Of a stretch of DNA of 42,091 nt, positions 22,671 through 30,712 are shown one piece after another. The notes beneath the pieces were generated by a model that ran no database searches, had not been told where the DNA came from, and saw only the letters and a program-made list of their open reading frames with translations. The DNA comes from an uncultured Eubacteriales bacterium (GTDB taxonomy: Bacteria; Bacillota; Clostridia; Oscillospirales; Oscillospiraceae): the NCBI GenBank assembly GCA_900549405.1, contig URNZ01000012.1, positions 1 to 42,091 of the forward strand, in the 5' to 3' direction. A program made the position numbers and the translations under genes. How positions within the stretch are numbered: the stretch's first letter is position 1; each line of letters begins with the position of its first letter.

Positions 22671-23186
22671 TTAACCGTAGGTCCAGTTGATCTGGCCGTT
22701 TGCGGTGGGGGTCGTGTCGGACGTATACAGTGCCTCGTTCCGCAGCACCGCCCCGGTGCCGCTCTGCCCGCTGGCATACTTCGCCTTATTCACCGTCTGG
22801 CTGCCGATATTGCCGGTGGTAATAGCCGTGGAGGCATTCTGCTTGGCGGCCAGCAGACTATTGACCTCCGCCTCCGTATAATACCGGTCATCATGGGTGT
22901 GGCCGCTTGGGGCCGCCCCCACCTCCCCCGCCGCATAAACGGGCTTTTCGGGCTGCTTGGCCCAATCGTACACGTCCGAGGCGGGCAGCGACGTGGGAAA
23001 ATCCGTGATGTCTTTCTTGGTGTGGGTGTGCTCTTTGGCAGGTGTGTCGTTCAGCTTTGCGATGATGTCGCTTTTCAGCTGTTCCAGCCAGCTGTCCAGC
23101 GCCTGAAAATTGTCGTTCAGGGCGGTGATATCGGCCCAGTCGCTGATTTCCGGCAGTTTCAGCTTCAGTTTTTCCGTCTCTTTCAT
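22671..23186 (-). CDS. phage tail fibre protein
   Basis: This 171-residue protein begins with the tail-fibre lead KLPEISDWADITALNDNFQA. It contains HTHTKKDITDFP and HTHDDRYYTEAEVNSLLAAK, the His-x-His and DDRYYT repeats typical of collar/fibre shafts. ATG 23186 overlaps the upstream stop (ATGA). It likely links the baseplate to the distal receptor-binding proteins encoded just downstream. Confidence 0.8.
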   Translation of the reverse strand: MKETEKLKLKLPEISDWADITALNDNFQALDSWLEQLKSDIIAKLNDTPAKEHTHTKKDITDFPTSLPASDVYDWAKQPEKPVYAAGEVGAAPSGHTHDDRYYTEAEVNSLLAAKQNASTAITTGNIGSQTVNKAKYASGQSGTGAVLRNEALYTSDTTPTANGQINWTYG

Positions 23187-23722
23187 TCCCACTTCTCCCC
23201 CTTCACTTGTCCCCAGGTGCGCCCTTTCAGTTCGTCCCAGGTGTGGGCCTTCGCCATGGCCCAGGTGTTGAACACCAGCACATAGTCCCACGCCAGATGG
23301 GCGGGCAGGATCTCCCGCAGGGCCGCCGTCAGGTCGTCCATGTTGGGCGGCGTGCCGATGCTGCCCACGAACTTGATCTCAATGCGGTATCGGTTCGGGA
23401 ACTCCGTCACCGCCACCGCGCCGTTGGAGAAGCTCTCCGCCACGTTCTGGATCATGGCCACCGTGGTCACGCCCGCTCCCCGCAGTTTGGAGCGGATGCG
23501 GCTGCGGCGAAACTCTGTTTCCTTCTCCTCCTCCACGGCGATGCCCAGCGTCTCCTCCCAATATTTCAGGCCCCAGGTGGCCGTGTCCAGCCGGAGCTGG
23601 TCCATCAGCCCGTCCCGGGCCTGCCACAGGGCCAGCACCTCCGGCTCCAGGGCCTGCTGCATGTCCACAAACTCCCCGCTGCCCCCGTAAAAGTCCGGGT
23701 AGCGGGCCATCAGCGCCGTCAT
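23183..23722 (-). CDS. xkdU: baseplate protein, YmfQ/DUF2313 (XkdU-like)
   Basis: The 179-residue protein lies directly after the baseplate J gene, as XkdU does in PBSX. Motifs LDTATWGLKYWEETLGI and FRRSRIRSKLRGAGVTT, then a C-terminal LREILPAHLAWDYVL, are those of YmfQ/DUF2313 tail proteins. It probably caps the baseplate wedge. It overlaps both neighbours by 4 bases. Confidence 0.85.
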   Translation of the reverse strand: MTALMARYPDFYGGSGEFVDMQQALEPEVLALWQARDGLMDQLRLDTATWGLKYWEETLGIAVEEEKETEFRRSRIRSKLRGAGVTTVAMIQNVAESFSNGAVAVTEFPNRYRIEIKFVGSIGTPPNMDDLTAALREILPAHLAWDYVLVFNTWAMAKAHTWDELKGRTWGQVKGEKWE

Positions 23723-24810
23723 GTCACTGTCACCTCCGTCAGCACCGGCACCCCGTCCGCTGGGACGCTCACGCTGGCCGTGCCCCCGGCCACTGTCAGG
23801 GCCGTGTGGTCGATGACCCCCGGCACGCTCAGCAGCAGGGCGCTCACCCGGTTATAGCTCACCGTGTACCGCTGCCCCGCCACGTCGTCCAACTCGCCGT
23901 CCAGATTCCGGGTGAAGGCCGTCTTCACCAGTCCGGCCAGATAGGCCGCCAGGGCCGCCTGAAACGCCGTTTGGACTTTCCCCTTCGTGGTGGTCCCGTC
24001 AATGGAGACAGTTGCCGTCACAGCCAGTTCCACCCCCTGGGCCGCCGTCACCGTCACCTCCGCCCCCACCGGGCGCTGGTGCTCGATGTACGCCCCGCAG
24101 GCCGTCACCACGTCCTCCGGCGCGGGGCCGAAGTCCTGCCCGGCCAAGATCACCTTCACCGTCCCCGGCCCGTTCCACTTGGCGATGACCCGGGAGGCCC
24201 CCACCCCCTCCACGCTGTCCGCCCACTGCTGATAGTGATACGGGTTGCCCGAGGTGGCCGTCCGGCGCATCCGGGCCAGATAGCGCTCCAGCAGCGCCTC
24301 GTCGCTCTCCCGGTCCACGCCGCCGGTGGCGGCCTCGTTGGTATAGCTGTCAATGCCCGTGTAGTTGCGCAGGGTCTGGGTGATCTCCCCCGGCGCGATG
24401 TTGCCCTTTCGGCCCACTTCCTGGCAGACCAGCCGCCCCTCTCCCGTCCCGCCGGCCAGGATCACGGTCTCCTCCAGGGCAAAGGCCAGCCCCGCCTCCG
24501 TGTAAAAGGGCGTCCCGGCGGGGGCCTGGGCCCCGTCGCTGCCTGTGAACCGAATGACGCAGGCGGCCGCGCTCCCCTCCTTCCGGGCGATGCCCACCAC
24601 CGCCGCCTGGCGGTCAATATAGGCCCCGCTGGTCTCGTCCAGATAGAAGGACGGCACCAGCGCGTCCATGCTGTGGTAGCACGCAGCGATCTCTGCCGCA
24701 GCGGCGGAGATCACGTCGTTGGTATAGCTCCCCTCCCGGGTCTGCAAGTTGGTGGTCAGCCGGTTCAGGATGTTCGTCTTGATCTGCTCCACCGTCAGCG
24801 CCTCATACAT
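23719..24810 (-). CDS. xkdT: baseplate J/gp47 family protein (XkdT-like)
   Basis: The 363-residue wedge protein has the baseplate-J pattern: VEQIKTNILNRL, SFYLDETSGAYIDRQAAVVGI, GTPFYTEAGLAFALEE, GVDRESDEALLERYLARMR, and a C-terminal part with repeated beta segments. It is about the length of PBSX XkdT. It forms the baseplate wedge that triggers sheath contraction. It is co-translated with the XkdS-like gene (8-base overlap upstream) and the XkdU-like gene (4 bases). Confidence 0.9.
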   Translation of the reverse strand: MYEALTVEQIKTNILNRLTTNLQTREGSYTNDVISAAAAEIAACYHSMDALVPSFYLDETSGAYIDRQAAVVGIARKEGSAAACVIRFTGSDGAQAPAGTPFYTEAGLAFALEETVILAGGTGEGRLVCQEVGRKGNIAPGEITQTLRNYTGIDSYTNEAATGGVDRESDEALLERYLARMRRTATSGNPYHYQQWADSVEGVGASRVIAKWNGPGTVKVILAGQDFGPAPEDVVTACGAYIEHQRPVGAEVTVTAAQGVELAVTATVSIDGTTTKGKVQTAFQAALAAYLAGLVKTAFTRNLDGELDDVAGQRYTVSYNRVSALLLSVPGVIDHTALTVAGGTASVSVPADGVPVLTEVTVT

Positions 24811-25225
24811 GCACTTCCACCTCTCCGTAAATGGTCTCCACCTGGCACGTCACGTCCAACCGGTCCCCCTGAAAGGAGACGGCCACCTGCCGCACCCCGG
24901 TGATGTAGGGATTGGGCTCTAAAGCCTCCCGGACATAGCGGGCGGCCTCGCTCTCCTTCACCTGGGCGGTAAAGGGCTGGCCCACCAGGTTCTCTGCCTC
25001 ACAGCCAAAGTCCCAGGTATAGATGTCATAGCGGCACCGGGCCGTTTTCAGGGCCTTCCAGACCCACACCCGCACCGCCTCCGCCCCCGTCACCTCCACC
25101 GGCTCCCCGGCGGAGTAGATGGGCCGCTCCTGGATAAAATCCCAGGCCGTCTCCCGGCACAGGGGCAGGCTGTCTGTGGCCGTGGGCTCCGCCTCCGGCT
25201 GCACGGCGGGAAACAGCTCCATCAT
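24803..25225 (-). CDS. xkdS: DUF2634 baseplate protein (XkdS-like)
   Basis: This 140-residue protein matches DUF2634, the gp25/wedge-like protein of PBSX-type phages (TAWDFIQERPIYSAGEPVEV; VWVWKALKTARCRYDIYTWD). The ATG at 25225 overlaps the XkdR-like stop by 4 bases; the longer frame upstream is a shadow of that gene. It sits before baseplate J, as expected. Confidence 0.85.
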   Translation of the reverse strand: MMELFPAVQPEAEPTATDSLPLCRETAWDFIQERPIYSAGEPVEVTGAEAVRVWVWKALKTARCRYDIYTWDFGCEAENLVGQPFTAQVKESEAARYVREALEPNPYITGVRQVAVSFQGDRLDVTCQVETIYGEVEVHV

Positions 25226-25467
25226 CCGCCCACCACCCTTCCGATGAGATAAAAGGTCTGGTCGTCCTCCGTCAGCAGCAGCACGCTGTCCCCGCTGGTC
25301 ACGTTCACCGTCAGGGTAAAGCGGTCCGCCTCCTGCTCCTGGCCGCCCACGTTGACCCGCAAGGGGGCGGCGCTCACCACCCGGCCTCGGCGCAGGCGCA
25401 GGGAACTTCCCCCCTCCTCTCGGGCTGTCTGGCGCAAAACCTGATACATTCTGCCGTATCCGTCCAT
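25222..25467 (-). CDS. xkdR: DUF2577 baseplate protein (XkdR-like)
   Basis: This 81-residue protein fits DUF2577, the small XkdR family: an OB-like beta fold with GRVVSAAPLRVNVGGQEQEA and SVLLLTEDDQTFYLIGRVV. GGGGGGAGA lies ahead of the ATG. It overlaps the XkdS-like gene by ATGA and follows the XkdQ-like gene after 24 bases. Confidence 0.8.
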   Translation of the reverse strand: MDGYGRMYQVLRQTAREEGGSSLRLRRGRVVSAAPLRVNVGGQEQEADRFTLTVNVTSGDSVLLLTEDDQTFYLIGRVVGG

Positions 25468-25491
25468 GGTCTCTCCCCCCCTGCTCTTTTA

Positions 25492-26476
25492 TCACTTGGT
25501 GGGCACGCTGCCCGCCGTCTGTCTGTCCATCAAATTGCGGAACTCCAGCATCACCGTGGTCTGATACAGGCCCTTGCTCCAGCTGTGGCTGTCTGACTGC
25601 ACCCAGAACAGCCCGTCCGTCCCCGTCACCGGCTCATGGACCACCACCGTGTTTCCCGTTTTCAGCTTGATGCTGCCCTGACACCGGGCGGTGATGGTGG
25701 TCTTTGGCCCGTTGTCCTCCAGAGTCTGCCGGGCCGTTTTGGCCGGGTCGTCCTTCTTGCCCGCCTTGATGGCCTGCTGCATCAGGCCATACAGCCCCCG
25801 CAGGCCCTCCGGGCTGTCATACACCGCCAGCTGCCGGGCCTCGTCGTCATACACGGCCACGGACGTCACCAAATTCTCTATGCTGTCCTCGCTGTCGCAG
25901 GAGATGAGGTTCGAGCCGGGGATCAGGCGGATGGTCTCCCAGCTGCGGGCCTTTTCCACCACCTCCAGCCGTTCCCCCCGAAAGCGCAGCTGATAGCGTT
26001 TTCCCGTCTGCTCCGCCGCCAGGGTATACATGGTCTGGATCACCTGATATAGGCTGCTGCCCATAAAGTTCCGGTCCAGGGGCACCCCCGTGGCCGCCAG
26101 AGTGCCGCAGGGGATGCCATAGTCCCGGCACAGCTGCCCCGTCACGCCCTCCGCCGTCTGGCGGCGGACCTTCCGATAGGTCTGGTTCCGCTTTAAGTAG
26201 ATGCCCCGGTCAAAGGCCGTCACAGAAATGGTCTTGTCCAGTGTCCCCCGCCTCCGGGCGAACACAAAGCCGTCGAACAGCACCTCCGTCCCCATGGTCA
26301 TCCGCACCCGGCCCCAGCTGGCTCAGCCCCTGGGGCAGCATAGAATAGGTCAGCCTGCGGGCGCAGTCGGTATAGCTCCCGCTCCAGGTCAGGTTGGCCA
26401 CCAGGCCGGATATCTCCGCTTTCTCCTTCCCGTCCCGGCTCCAGGCCGTCAGCACCACCCGGTCCAAAAATGCCAT
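25492..26476 (-). pseudogene. xkdQ: XkdQ-like tail hub protein, frameshifted
   Basis: Two frames together give one roughly 327-residue XkdQ/YqbQ hub protein, the usual length. ATG 26476 (GAGGTGAAACG before it) opens the N-terminal part (LDRVVLTAWSRDG; NLTWSGSYTDCARRLTYSML). Around 26307-26309 the matching sequence moves to the next frame, continuing RMTMGTEVLFDGFVFARR, DKTISVTAFDRGIYLKRNQT and on to 25492. Dropping one base from the CCC run at 26307-26309 restores a continuous protein. Left as is, the first frame adds 32 unrelated residues and stops at 26210. Either a real mutation, a sequencing error, or unusual +1 recoding explains it; the hub is essential for a contractile tail. Confidence 0.75.
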
Positions 26477-26485
26477 CGTTTCACC

Positions 26486-27121
26486 TCACAGTTTGGATTT
26501 CTCCGGCAGTTTCACCGTCTGTCCCGGGTAGATCAGATTGGCGTTTTTGATGCCGTTGTAGCTGGCCAGCGAATAGGCCAGCTGGCCGTTGCCATAGAAC
26601 TTCCGGGCGATGCCCCAAAGGGTATCCCCCTTTTTCACCGTGTAGCTCTGGGCGGTCTGGGTGGCCTTGGGCTCTGTCCGGCTCTGGTTGCCCGTGGCGG
26701 GCTGCTCCACCGTCACCGCCGTCAGTTCCCGATACTGGCGAAAGGTCAGCGTCACATATACGTCCCCCGTGCCGTCCTGCTCCCCATAGCGCACCGGGCC
26801 CAGCAGCACCGGCACGTTCACCGGCGTTCCCGTCACGATCAGCCGCAGGGGCTCCCCCGCCCGGCTCCACTTCACCAGCAGCTCCACAAACACATAGGGG
26901 CTGCCGCTGTACCAGACGTCGGTATAGTTCCGCCCGCTGGACGGGAGCAAAAACGTGTTCTGCTCGTTGAACAGGGCCTCCAGCCCGGGCAGATTCACCT
27001 GCCCCACCTGGGCCATGTCCAGCTGCTCCACGCTGCGGCCCAGCTCCACCCGCCACTGCTCCGGCGTCACCGGCATAGACAGCTGTTCCCCCGTCTTGGG
27101 ATTCAGCAGCACGATCTTCAC
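26486..27121 (-). CDS. xkdP: LysM-containing tail protein (XkdP-like)
   Basis: The 211-residue protein joins an N-terminal tail domain (about 1-150) to a C-terminal LysM domain (about 160-206: SYTVKKGDTLWGIARKFYGN; IKNANLIYPGQTVKLP), as in PBSX XkdP and similar to T4 gp53. It likely connects tube, hub and baseplate. The start is GTG 27121, with GGAGGGTAAGAC before it. It follows the tape measure gene after 3 bases. Confidence 0.9.
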   Translation of the reverse strand: MKIVLLNPKTGEQLSMPVTPEQWRVELGRSVEQLDMAQVGQVNLPGLEALFNEQNTFLLPSSGRNYTDVWYSGSPYVFVELLVKWSRAGEPLRLIVTGTPVNVPVLLGPVRYGEQDGTGDVYVTLTFRQYRELTAVTVEQPATGNQSRTEPKATQTAQSYTVKKGDTLWGIARKFYGNGQLAYSLASYNGIKNANLIYPGQTVKLPEKSKL

Positions 27122-27124
27122 GTC

Positions 27125-29278
27125 TTACCCTCCATAGGCCAGGCTCCTGGCCTCCAGCTCGTCTGCGATGCGCGCGGCGATGGCGTCGATGTCCCCCTCT
27201 GACCGCACGGAGAACTGGTTCCCCGTGATCTGGACGGTGGGGGCCGTCCGGCGCTGGCTGCGGCGGGCCTCCTCCGCCGTCTGCACCCGCTCCCCCTGGT
27301 GGAGCATGGCCAGATAGCCGTCAAAGGGCACCCGGTTCAGGCCAAAGGCGTGGGAGGCATAGGGGACATAGGCCGCCGAGCGCTGGGGGTTGCCCCGCTG
27401 GCGCTGGACGATCTCCTCCCGCTCCGTCGCCGTCATGTCCGTAGACCCGGCGGACCGCTGGGGGTTGGTCAGGCTGCCCACCACGGGCCCGCCCAGGCCG
27501 ATGGTAAAGGTGTTCTGTATCTTCAACCCGGCGGCCCAGGCCTCCCGCAGTCCGGCCACGTTGTCCCGGATGTCCCCGATCTGGTCCAGCTCCGCGCTCT
27601 GATAGCTCTGATAGGCGTCGCTGGCCTCAAAGGCCGCCTTGGCCAGGGCCTGGGCGTTCTCCTGGATGTTCTCCAGCTTCAACCCCGCCTCCTGGTCCCC
27701 GTTGTTATACTGATACATGGCCCGGCTATACTCCTCCCGCATGGCCCGGAGCTTTTCTTTATCCTCCCCGGAATACACGCTGGTGGCGCTGCCCCGCAGC
27801 ACGGCCCCCAGGGCCTCGATCTGATACTTCTCCTGTAAATTGTCCAGATAGGCCTTGTTCTCCCCGGCGATGCGGTTGGCCGTCTCCAGGGCCTTGCCCA
27901 GCTCCCCGCCGTAGGCGGTGATCTCCTGGCTCATCCCCGCATCCCGCACGCTGTTATACCCCTGGCCCATGGCCGCCTGGATGTTCTCCTGCAAACCCTG
28001 CAAGGTGCTCTCCAGGCCCTCGGTGGTCTTAGACTGCTTGTCCATCTGCCCGGCATACAGCTCCTCGAACTTCTGCAAAATGACGGACACGGCCTCGGTG
28101 CCGCTCAGCTGGCCCTTAGAGATCATGTCATACACGCTGCCCACACTGGTGCCCTTGGCGTCCGCCAACCATTGAAACACGGAAAAGCCCCGCTCCATCA
28201 GGGGGTTCAGATATTCCAGCGACGCCTTATTACTGGACTTCATCCGGCCCAGATAGGTCGCCACCGTGCCGATGTCTCCGGTGCTCAGGCCCAGGGCCGC
28301 CCCTGCGTCGCCCACCGTGGTCAGGGTGGGGATCACGTCCTCCACCGCCGTGCCGAAGGACAGCATGGTCTTGGAGATGCCCACCAGGTCGTCATACAGA
28401 AAGGGCGTGGTGTTGGCCGTATTCAGCACGTCGGCCAGGAAGTGATTCGCCTGATCCTCCCCGCCCAGCAGGGTACTGAACGAGATCTTCGTGGTCTCCC
28501 GCTTGGCCGCCAGCGTCTTCCCGCTGGTCAGGCCCTCCGCCGTGTTGGCATTCACCGTCTCGTAGAGGTCTTTGTAGTAGGATTTGAAGGAATCGTCGTC
28601 TTTTTTATACAGTTCGTTTCCTGCATTAACTATTCCTATTACACCACCTGCAACGCCACCGGCCAGCATACCAGCAGGTCCGGCAATGGAACCAGCAGCA
28701 ATGCCGGAAAGTGTCCCGCTGACAACTTGACTTGCCACGTCAGCCATGGGTTGCCCAATCGCGCTGGTTATTACTGTCCCAGCTAAATTTGACAAGCTGT
28801 TTCCGGCTTCTTTGATGATCCCACTTCGCACCAGTCCATCTTGCAGTGTGCTGGAGCCAAATGCTCTTGCCCAGAAACCCTGTCCCTGCTTCTCGTCTAA
28901 CTTTTGCGTTGCTACACCGATATCGTTGATTTTCTTAACAGTCTCGTTAGCCGAAATTTTATAACCTTTCGCCGCATCAGTCAGGCGGTTGTACTGAGCT
29001 ACCAATTCTTCATACTTCTTCGACGCCTCTTCTGCCCCTTCTCCGCCTCTGTTGACCTCTTTTTTTAACTCTCGAATGGACTTCTTCAGTTGCTCAGCTT
29101 TGGTCATACTTTCGGCATAAGACTTATTTAGAGATTCATACCGGGTCCCCAGGGCCGCACCTTGGCGTTGAAGGGCTTCAAATTCCTTGCTCAATGACCG
29201 ACTAGCTCCGGTCATGCTCTTCATAGAACCGGTGATATCCTCGGTCATTTTCACAATAATGTTCACTTCATTGGCCAC
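27125..29278 (-). CDS. tail tape measure protein
   Basis: This 717-residue protein has a long coiled coil near the N-terminus (EFEALQRQGAALGTRYESL), a Gly/Ala-rich hydrophobic segment (about residues 195-225), and a middle region with the tape-measure pattern GISKTMLSFGTAVEDVIPTL. It sets tail length and is ejected with the DNA. GTG 29278 is preferred over GTG 29287 because AGGAGG lies 8 bases upstream of it and overlaps the other. The first 230 codons (28600-29280) are AT-richer than the rest, indicating a mosaic join. A divergent promoter starts 17 bases upstream of this start. Confidence 0.88.
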   Translation of the reverse strand: MANEVNIIVKMTEDITGSMKSMTGASRSLSKEFEALQRQGAALGTRYESLNKSYAESMTKAEQLKKSIRELKKEVNRGGEGAEEASKKYEELVAQYNRLTDAAKGYKISANETVKKINDIGVATQKLDEKQGQGFWARAFGSSTLQDGLVRSGIIKEAGNSLSNLAGTVITSAIGQPMADVASQVVSGTLSGIAAGSIAGPAGMLAGGVAGGVIGIVNAGNELYKKDDDSFKSYYKDLYETVNANTAEGLTSGKTLAAKRETTKISFSTLLGGEDQANHFLADVLNTANTTPFLYDDLVGISKTMLSFGTAVEDVIPTLTTVGDAGAALGLSTGDIGTVATYLGRMKSSNKASLEYLNPLMERGFSVFQWLADAKGTSVGSVYDMISKGQLSGTEAVSVILQKFEELYAGQMDKQSKTTEGLESTLQGLQENIQAAMGQGYNSVRDAGMSQEITAYGGELGKALETANRIAGENKAYLDNLQEKYQIEALGAVLRGSATSVYSGEDKEKLRAMREEYSRAMYQYNNGDQEAGLKLENIQENAQALAKAAFEASDAYQSYQSAELDQIGDIRDNVAGLREAWAAGLKIQNTFTIGLGGPVVGSLTNPQRSAGSTDMTATEREEIVQRQRGNPQRSAAYVPYASHAFGLNRVPFDGYLAMLHQGERVQTAEEARRSQRRTAPTVQITGNQFSVRSEGDIDAIAARIADELEARSLAYGG

Positions 29279-29294
29279 TTTTTTCACCTCCTGA

Positions 29295-29323
29295 TTGACA
29301 TTTTTATTTATTTTGTATATACT
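29295..29323 (+). promoter_or_regulatory. consensus promoter of the antisense moron
   Basis: TTGACA (29295-29300) and TATACT (29318-29323) with a 17-bp spacer, an almost perfect vegetative promoter in AT-rich DNA, points away from the late operon. The start should be near 29330. Confidence 0.85.
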
Positions 29324-29361
29324 CAGATTGTAAAGAGACCCGTTTGAAGAGGTGTTTAACT

Positions 29362-29439
29362 ATGGATGATAACGAGGGTGTCCTTCTCGTCATATTTGGG
29401 TTAGGCTTTTTGACGCTGCTTATTGCCGTTTTCGGTTAA
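29362..29439 (+). CDS. tiny membrane peptide (25 aa) in prophage moron
   Basis: ATG 29362 is preceded by GAGGTG at the right distance. It encodes 25 residues: an acidic lead (MDDNEG) and one membrane helix (VLLVIFGLGFLTLLIAVFG). It is the first gene after the consensus promoter on the strand opposite the tail genes, so it should be made in the lysogen. The length is too short for family recognition. The function is unknown; a membrane-located exclusion or signalling peptide is a guess. Confidence 0.5.
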   Translation: MDDNEGVLLVIFGLGFLTLLIAVFG

Positions 29440-29454
29440 CATTGGCCTCATACA

Positions 29455-29559
29455 ATGGATAATGAGAAGTTGAATCGCATATTTTGGGTGCTCTTCGGTA
29501 TTCTTGTTGCCGCCGCCATCTTTATTTGGGTTTTTGCCTATCTCGCCACGCACCAATAA
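29455..29559 (+). CDS. tiny membrane peptide (34 aa) in prophage moron
   Basis: This encodes 34 residues with a charged start (MDNEKLNR) and a membrane helix (IFWVLFGILVAAAIFIWVFA). It begins 15 bases after the stop of the 25-aa peptide, has a similar layout (acidic N-tail, single helix) and ends before a strong terminator. No clear ribosome site is seen, so it may be coupled to the first. Unknown function. Confidence 0.5.
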   Translation: MDNEKLNRIFWVLFGILVAAAIFIWVFAYLATHQ

Positions 29560-29614
29560 GCGCTCTCAGCGTAAATAAAAAGTTGATTTTGCATTACTCC
29601 TAACGATGTCTCTT

Positions 29615-29647
29615 CCGCCCTCCCGTCTGGGAGGGCGGTTTTTATTT
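29615..29647 (+). terminator. intrinsic terminator closing the moron
   Basis: CCGCCCTCCC-GTCT-GGGAGGGCGG, a perfect 10-bp stem, is followed by TTTTTATTT on the plus strand. It abuts the end of the frameshifted chaperone reading frame on the other strand. Confidence 0.92.
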
Positions 29648-29815
29648 CTCTTGCCAAAGCTGAATTTCATAGGCGAAAAACGCCTGGATGATCTCCTGCC
29701 AGCCGTCCCGGGATTCGTACAGGGCTTTTAGGTCGCTCAGGCCCCAGTTTTTCACCCGGAACAGATAGAACAGCAGGCCCAGGGCCGGGTCGTCTCCCGC
29801 CTTTAGGCGTTTTTT
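29642..29815 (-). CDS. -1 frame extension of the tail assembly chaperone
   Basis: From the slippery site at 29809-29815, the -1 frame is open for 55 codons to a stop at 29642. It reads RLKAGDDPALGLLFYLFRVK, then a Trp-rich stretch ending AFFAYEIQLWQEK. It has no start codon or ribosome site of its own. This layout is that of the long form (G-T product) of phage tail chaperones, which recruits tail tube protein to the tape measure. The expected product is about 187 residues. Confidence 0.8.
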   Translation of the reverse strand, partial: KKRLKAGDDPALGLLFYLFRVKNWGLSDLKALYESRDGWQEIIQAFFAYEIQLWQEK

Positions 29816-30201
29816 ACGTCTTCCAGCGCCCGCACGATATAGCCGCCCAGCATCTGAATTTCAACGGCCAGCTCGTCGATCTCCCCCGCCGTCAGCTTGG
29901 CCTTGATGGCGTCGATGGGGGTGGCGATGTTCTTTGCCGGGTCCAGCAGGCCAGGGGCCCGCCAGTTGGGCTCTGTGCAGCCCAGCAGGACCATCTCCAC
30001 CGCCTGCTCCCCCCGGGGCTTGTCCTGCACCCGGCGGGTCTGGTCATAGGTCAGGGCTTTCAGGCGGAACACCACCGGCTCCCCTGCCAGGCGGCTCAGG
30101 CGCTTCACCTCCACCCGCTTCTCCGGCAGCTCCCGCCGCACGTCGGGCAGGTCGGGCCGCAGCAGCAGGTCCAGCACACTCACAGAAGATTTTTTATCCA
30201 T
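29803..30201 (-). CDS. xkdN: tail assembly chaperone (XkdN-like), short form
   Basis: This 132-residue protein lies between the tail tube and tape measure genes, the standard chaperone place (VSVLDLLLRPDLPDVRRELP; FRLKALTYDQTRRVQDKPRG; YIVRALEDVKNA). ATG 30201 has GGAGG 10 bases upstream; a GTG at 30210 overlaps the tube stop by 4 bases and is an alternative. It ends two codons after an A AAA AAC slippery heptamer, so a share of ribosomes should make a longer form. Confidence 0.8.
   Translation of the reverse strand: MDKKSSVSVLDLLLRPDLPDVRRELPEKRVEVKRLSRLAGEPVVFRLKALTYDQTRRVQDKPRGEQAVEMVLLGCTEPNWRAPGLLDPAKNIATPIDAIKAKLTAGEIDELAVEIQMLGGYIVRALEDVKNA
29809..29815 (-). promoter_or_regulatory. 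programmed -1 frameshift site (A AAA AAC)
   Basis: On the coding strand the heptamer A AAA AAC is in the correct phase (GTA AAA AAC) one codon before the zero-frame stop. The -1 frame is open for 55 codons. This is the classical recoding signal of phage tail chaperones. Confidence 0.85.
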
Positions 30202-30206
30202 GGGCG

Positions 30207-30638
30207 TCACGCCTCCACCTTGTCCAGATATTCCACGTTGGTGGCCTGGAAGGAGATGGTCATGCTGCCGGCCTTTCCGGCCTCCCAGTCCATCAGCACC
30301 TGCTCGTCATAGCTCACGCCGTACACGGCCACCCGCTCCGCGCCATAGGCGTCCGGGTCGTCCAGCTTGCCCACCAGGGTCTTGCGCAGGTCGTGGCCGC
30401 TCATGGCCTGCTCCACGTCGTCCGCCCCCCGGGAATAGACCTTGTGCAGCGTCATGCTGCCCGTGATCTTTACCCCCGTCAGCTTCCGGTCCTCGGCCAT
30501 CTGGCCGCAGATGTTGATGGTGTCAAAATTCTTGCTCACCTTCACCTGAAAGGCCGACACCTCCGCGATCTCCGTGCCGTCCTCCCAAATCTGGCCCCAG
30601 GTGCCGTTCATCACCCGTGCCGCACTGTCCATTGCCAT
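30207..30638 (-). CDS. xkdM: phage tail tube protein (XkdM-like)
   Basis: This 143-residue protein matches XkdM-type tube proteins (MNGTWGQIWEDGTEIAEVSA; KLTGVKITGSMTLHKVYSR; GSMTISFQATNVEYLD). Hexamers would stack into the inner tail tube. GGGAGG precedes ATG 30638. It lies between sheath and chaperone genes, with a small hairpin (30676-30701) in the 74-base gap before it. Confidence 0.88.
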   Translation of the reverse strand: MAMDSAARVMNGTWGQIWEDGTEIAEVSAFQVKVSKNFDTINICGQMAEDRKLTGVKITGSMTLHKVYSRGADDVEQAMSGHDLRKTLVGKLDDPDAYGAERVAVYGVSYDEQVLMDWEAGKAGSMTISFQATNVEYLDKVEA

Positions 30639-30676
30639 ACTCGATTACCTCCCAAAATATCGTGATCGCCACGCCT

Positions 30677-30703
30677 TAAAGCCTTCCCCTGGGGGAAGGC
30701 AAT
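30677..30703. other. hairpin between sheath and tube genes
   Basis: GCCTTCCCC and GGGGAAGGC form a near-perfect stem with a tiny loop. There is no T-run, so it may be an RNA-stability or attenuation element that sets tube-to-sheath ratios. Confidence 0.4.
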
Positions 30704-30712
30704 TTCAGGGCC

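Noticed and set aside
21205..23186. Diversity-generating retroelement acting on the fibre genes
   Set aside because: No reverse transcriptase or template repeat is visible in the window; fibre variation looks like module exchange.
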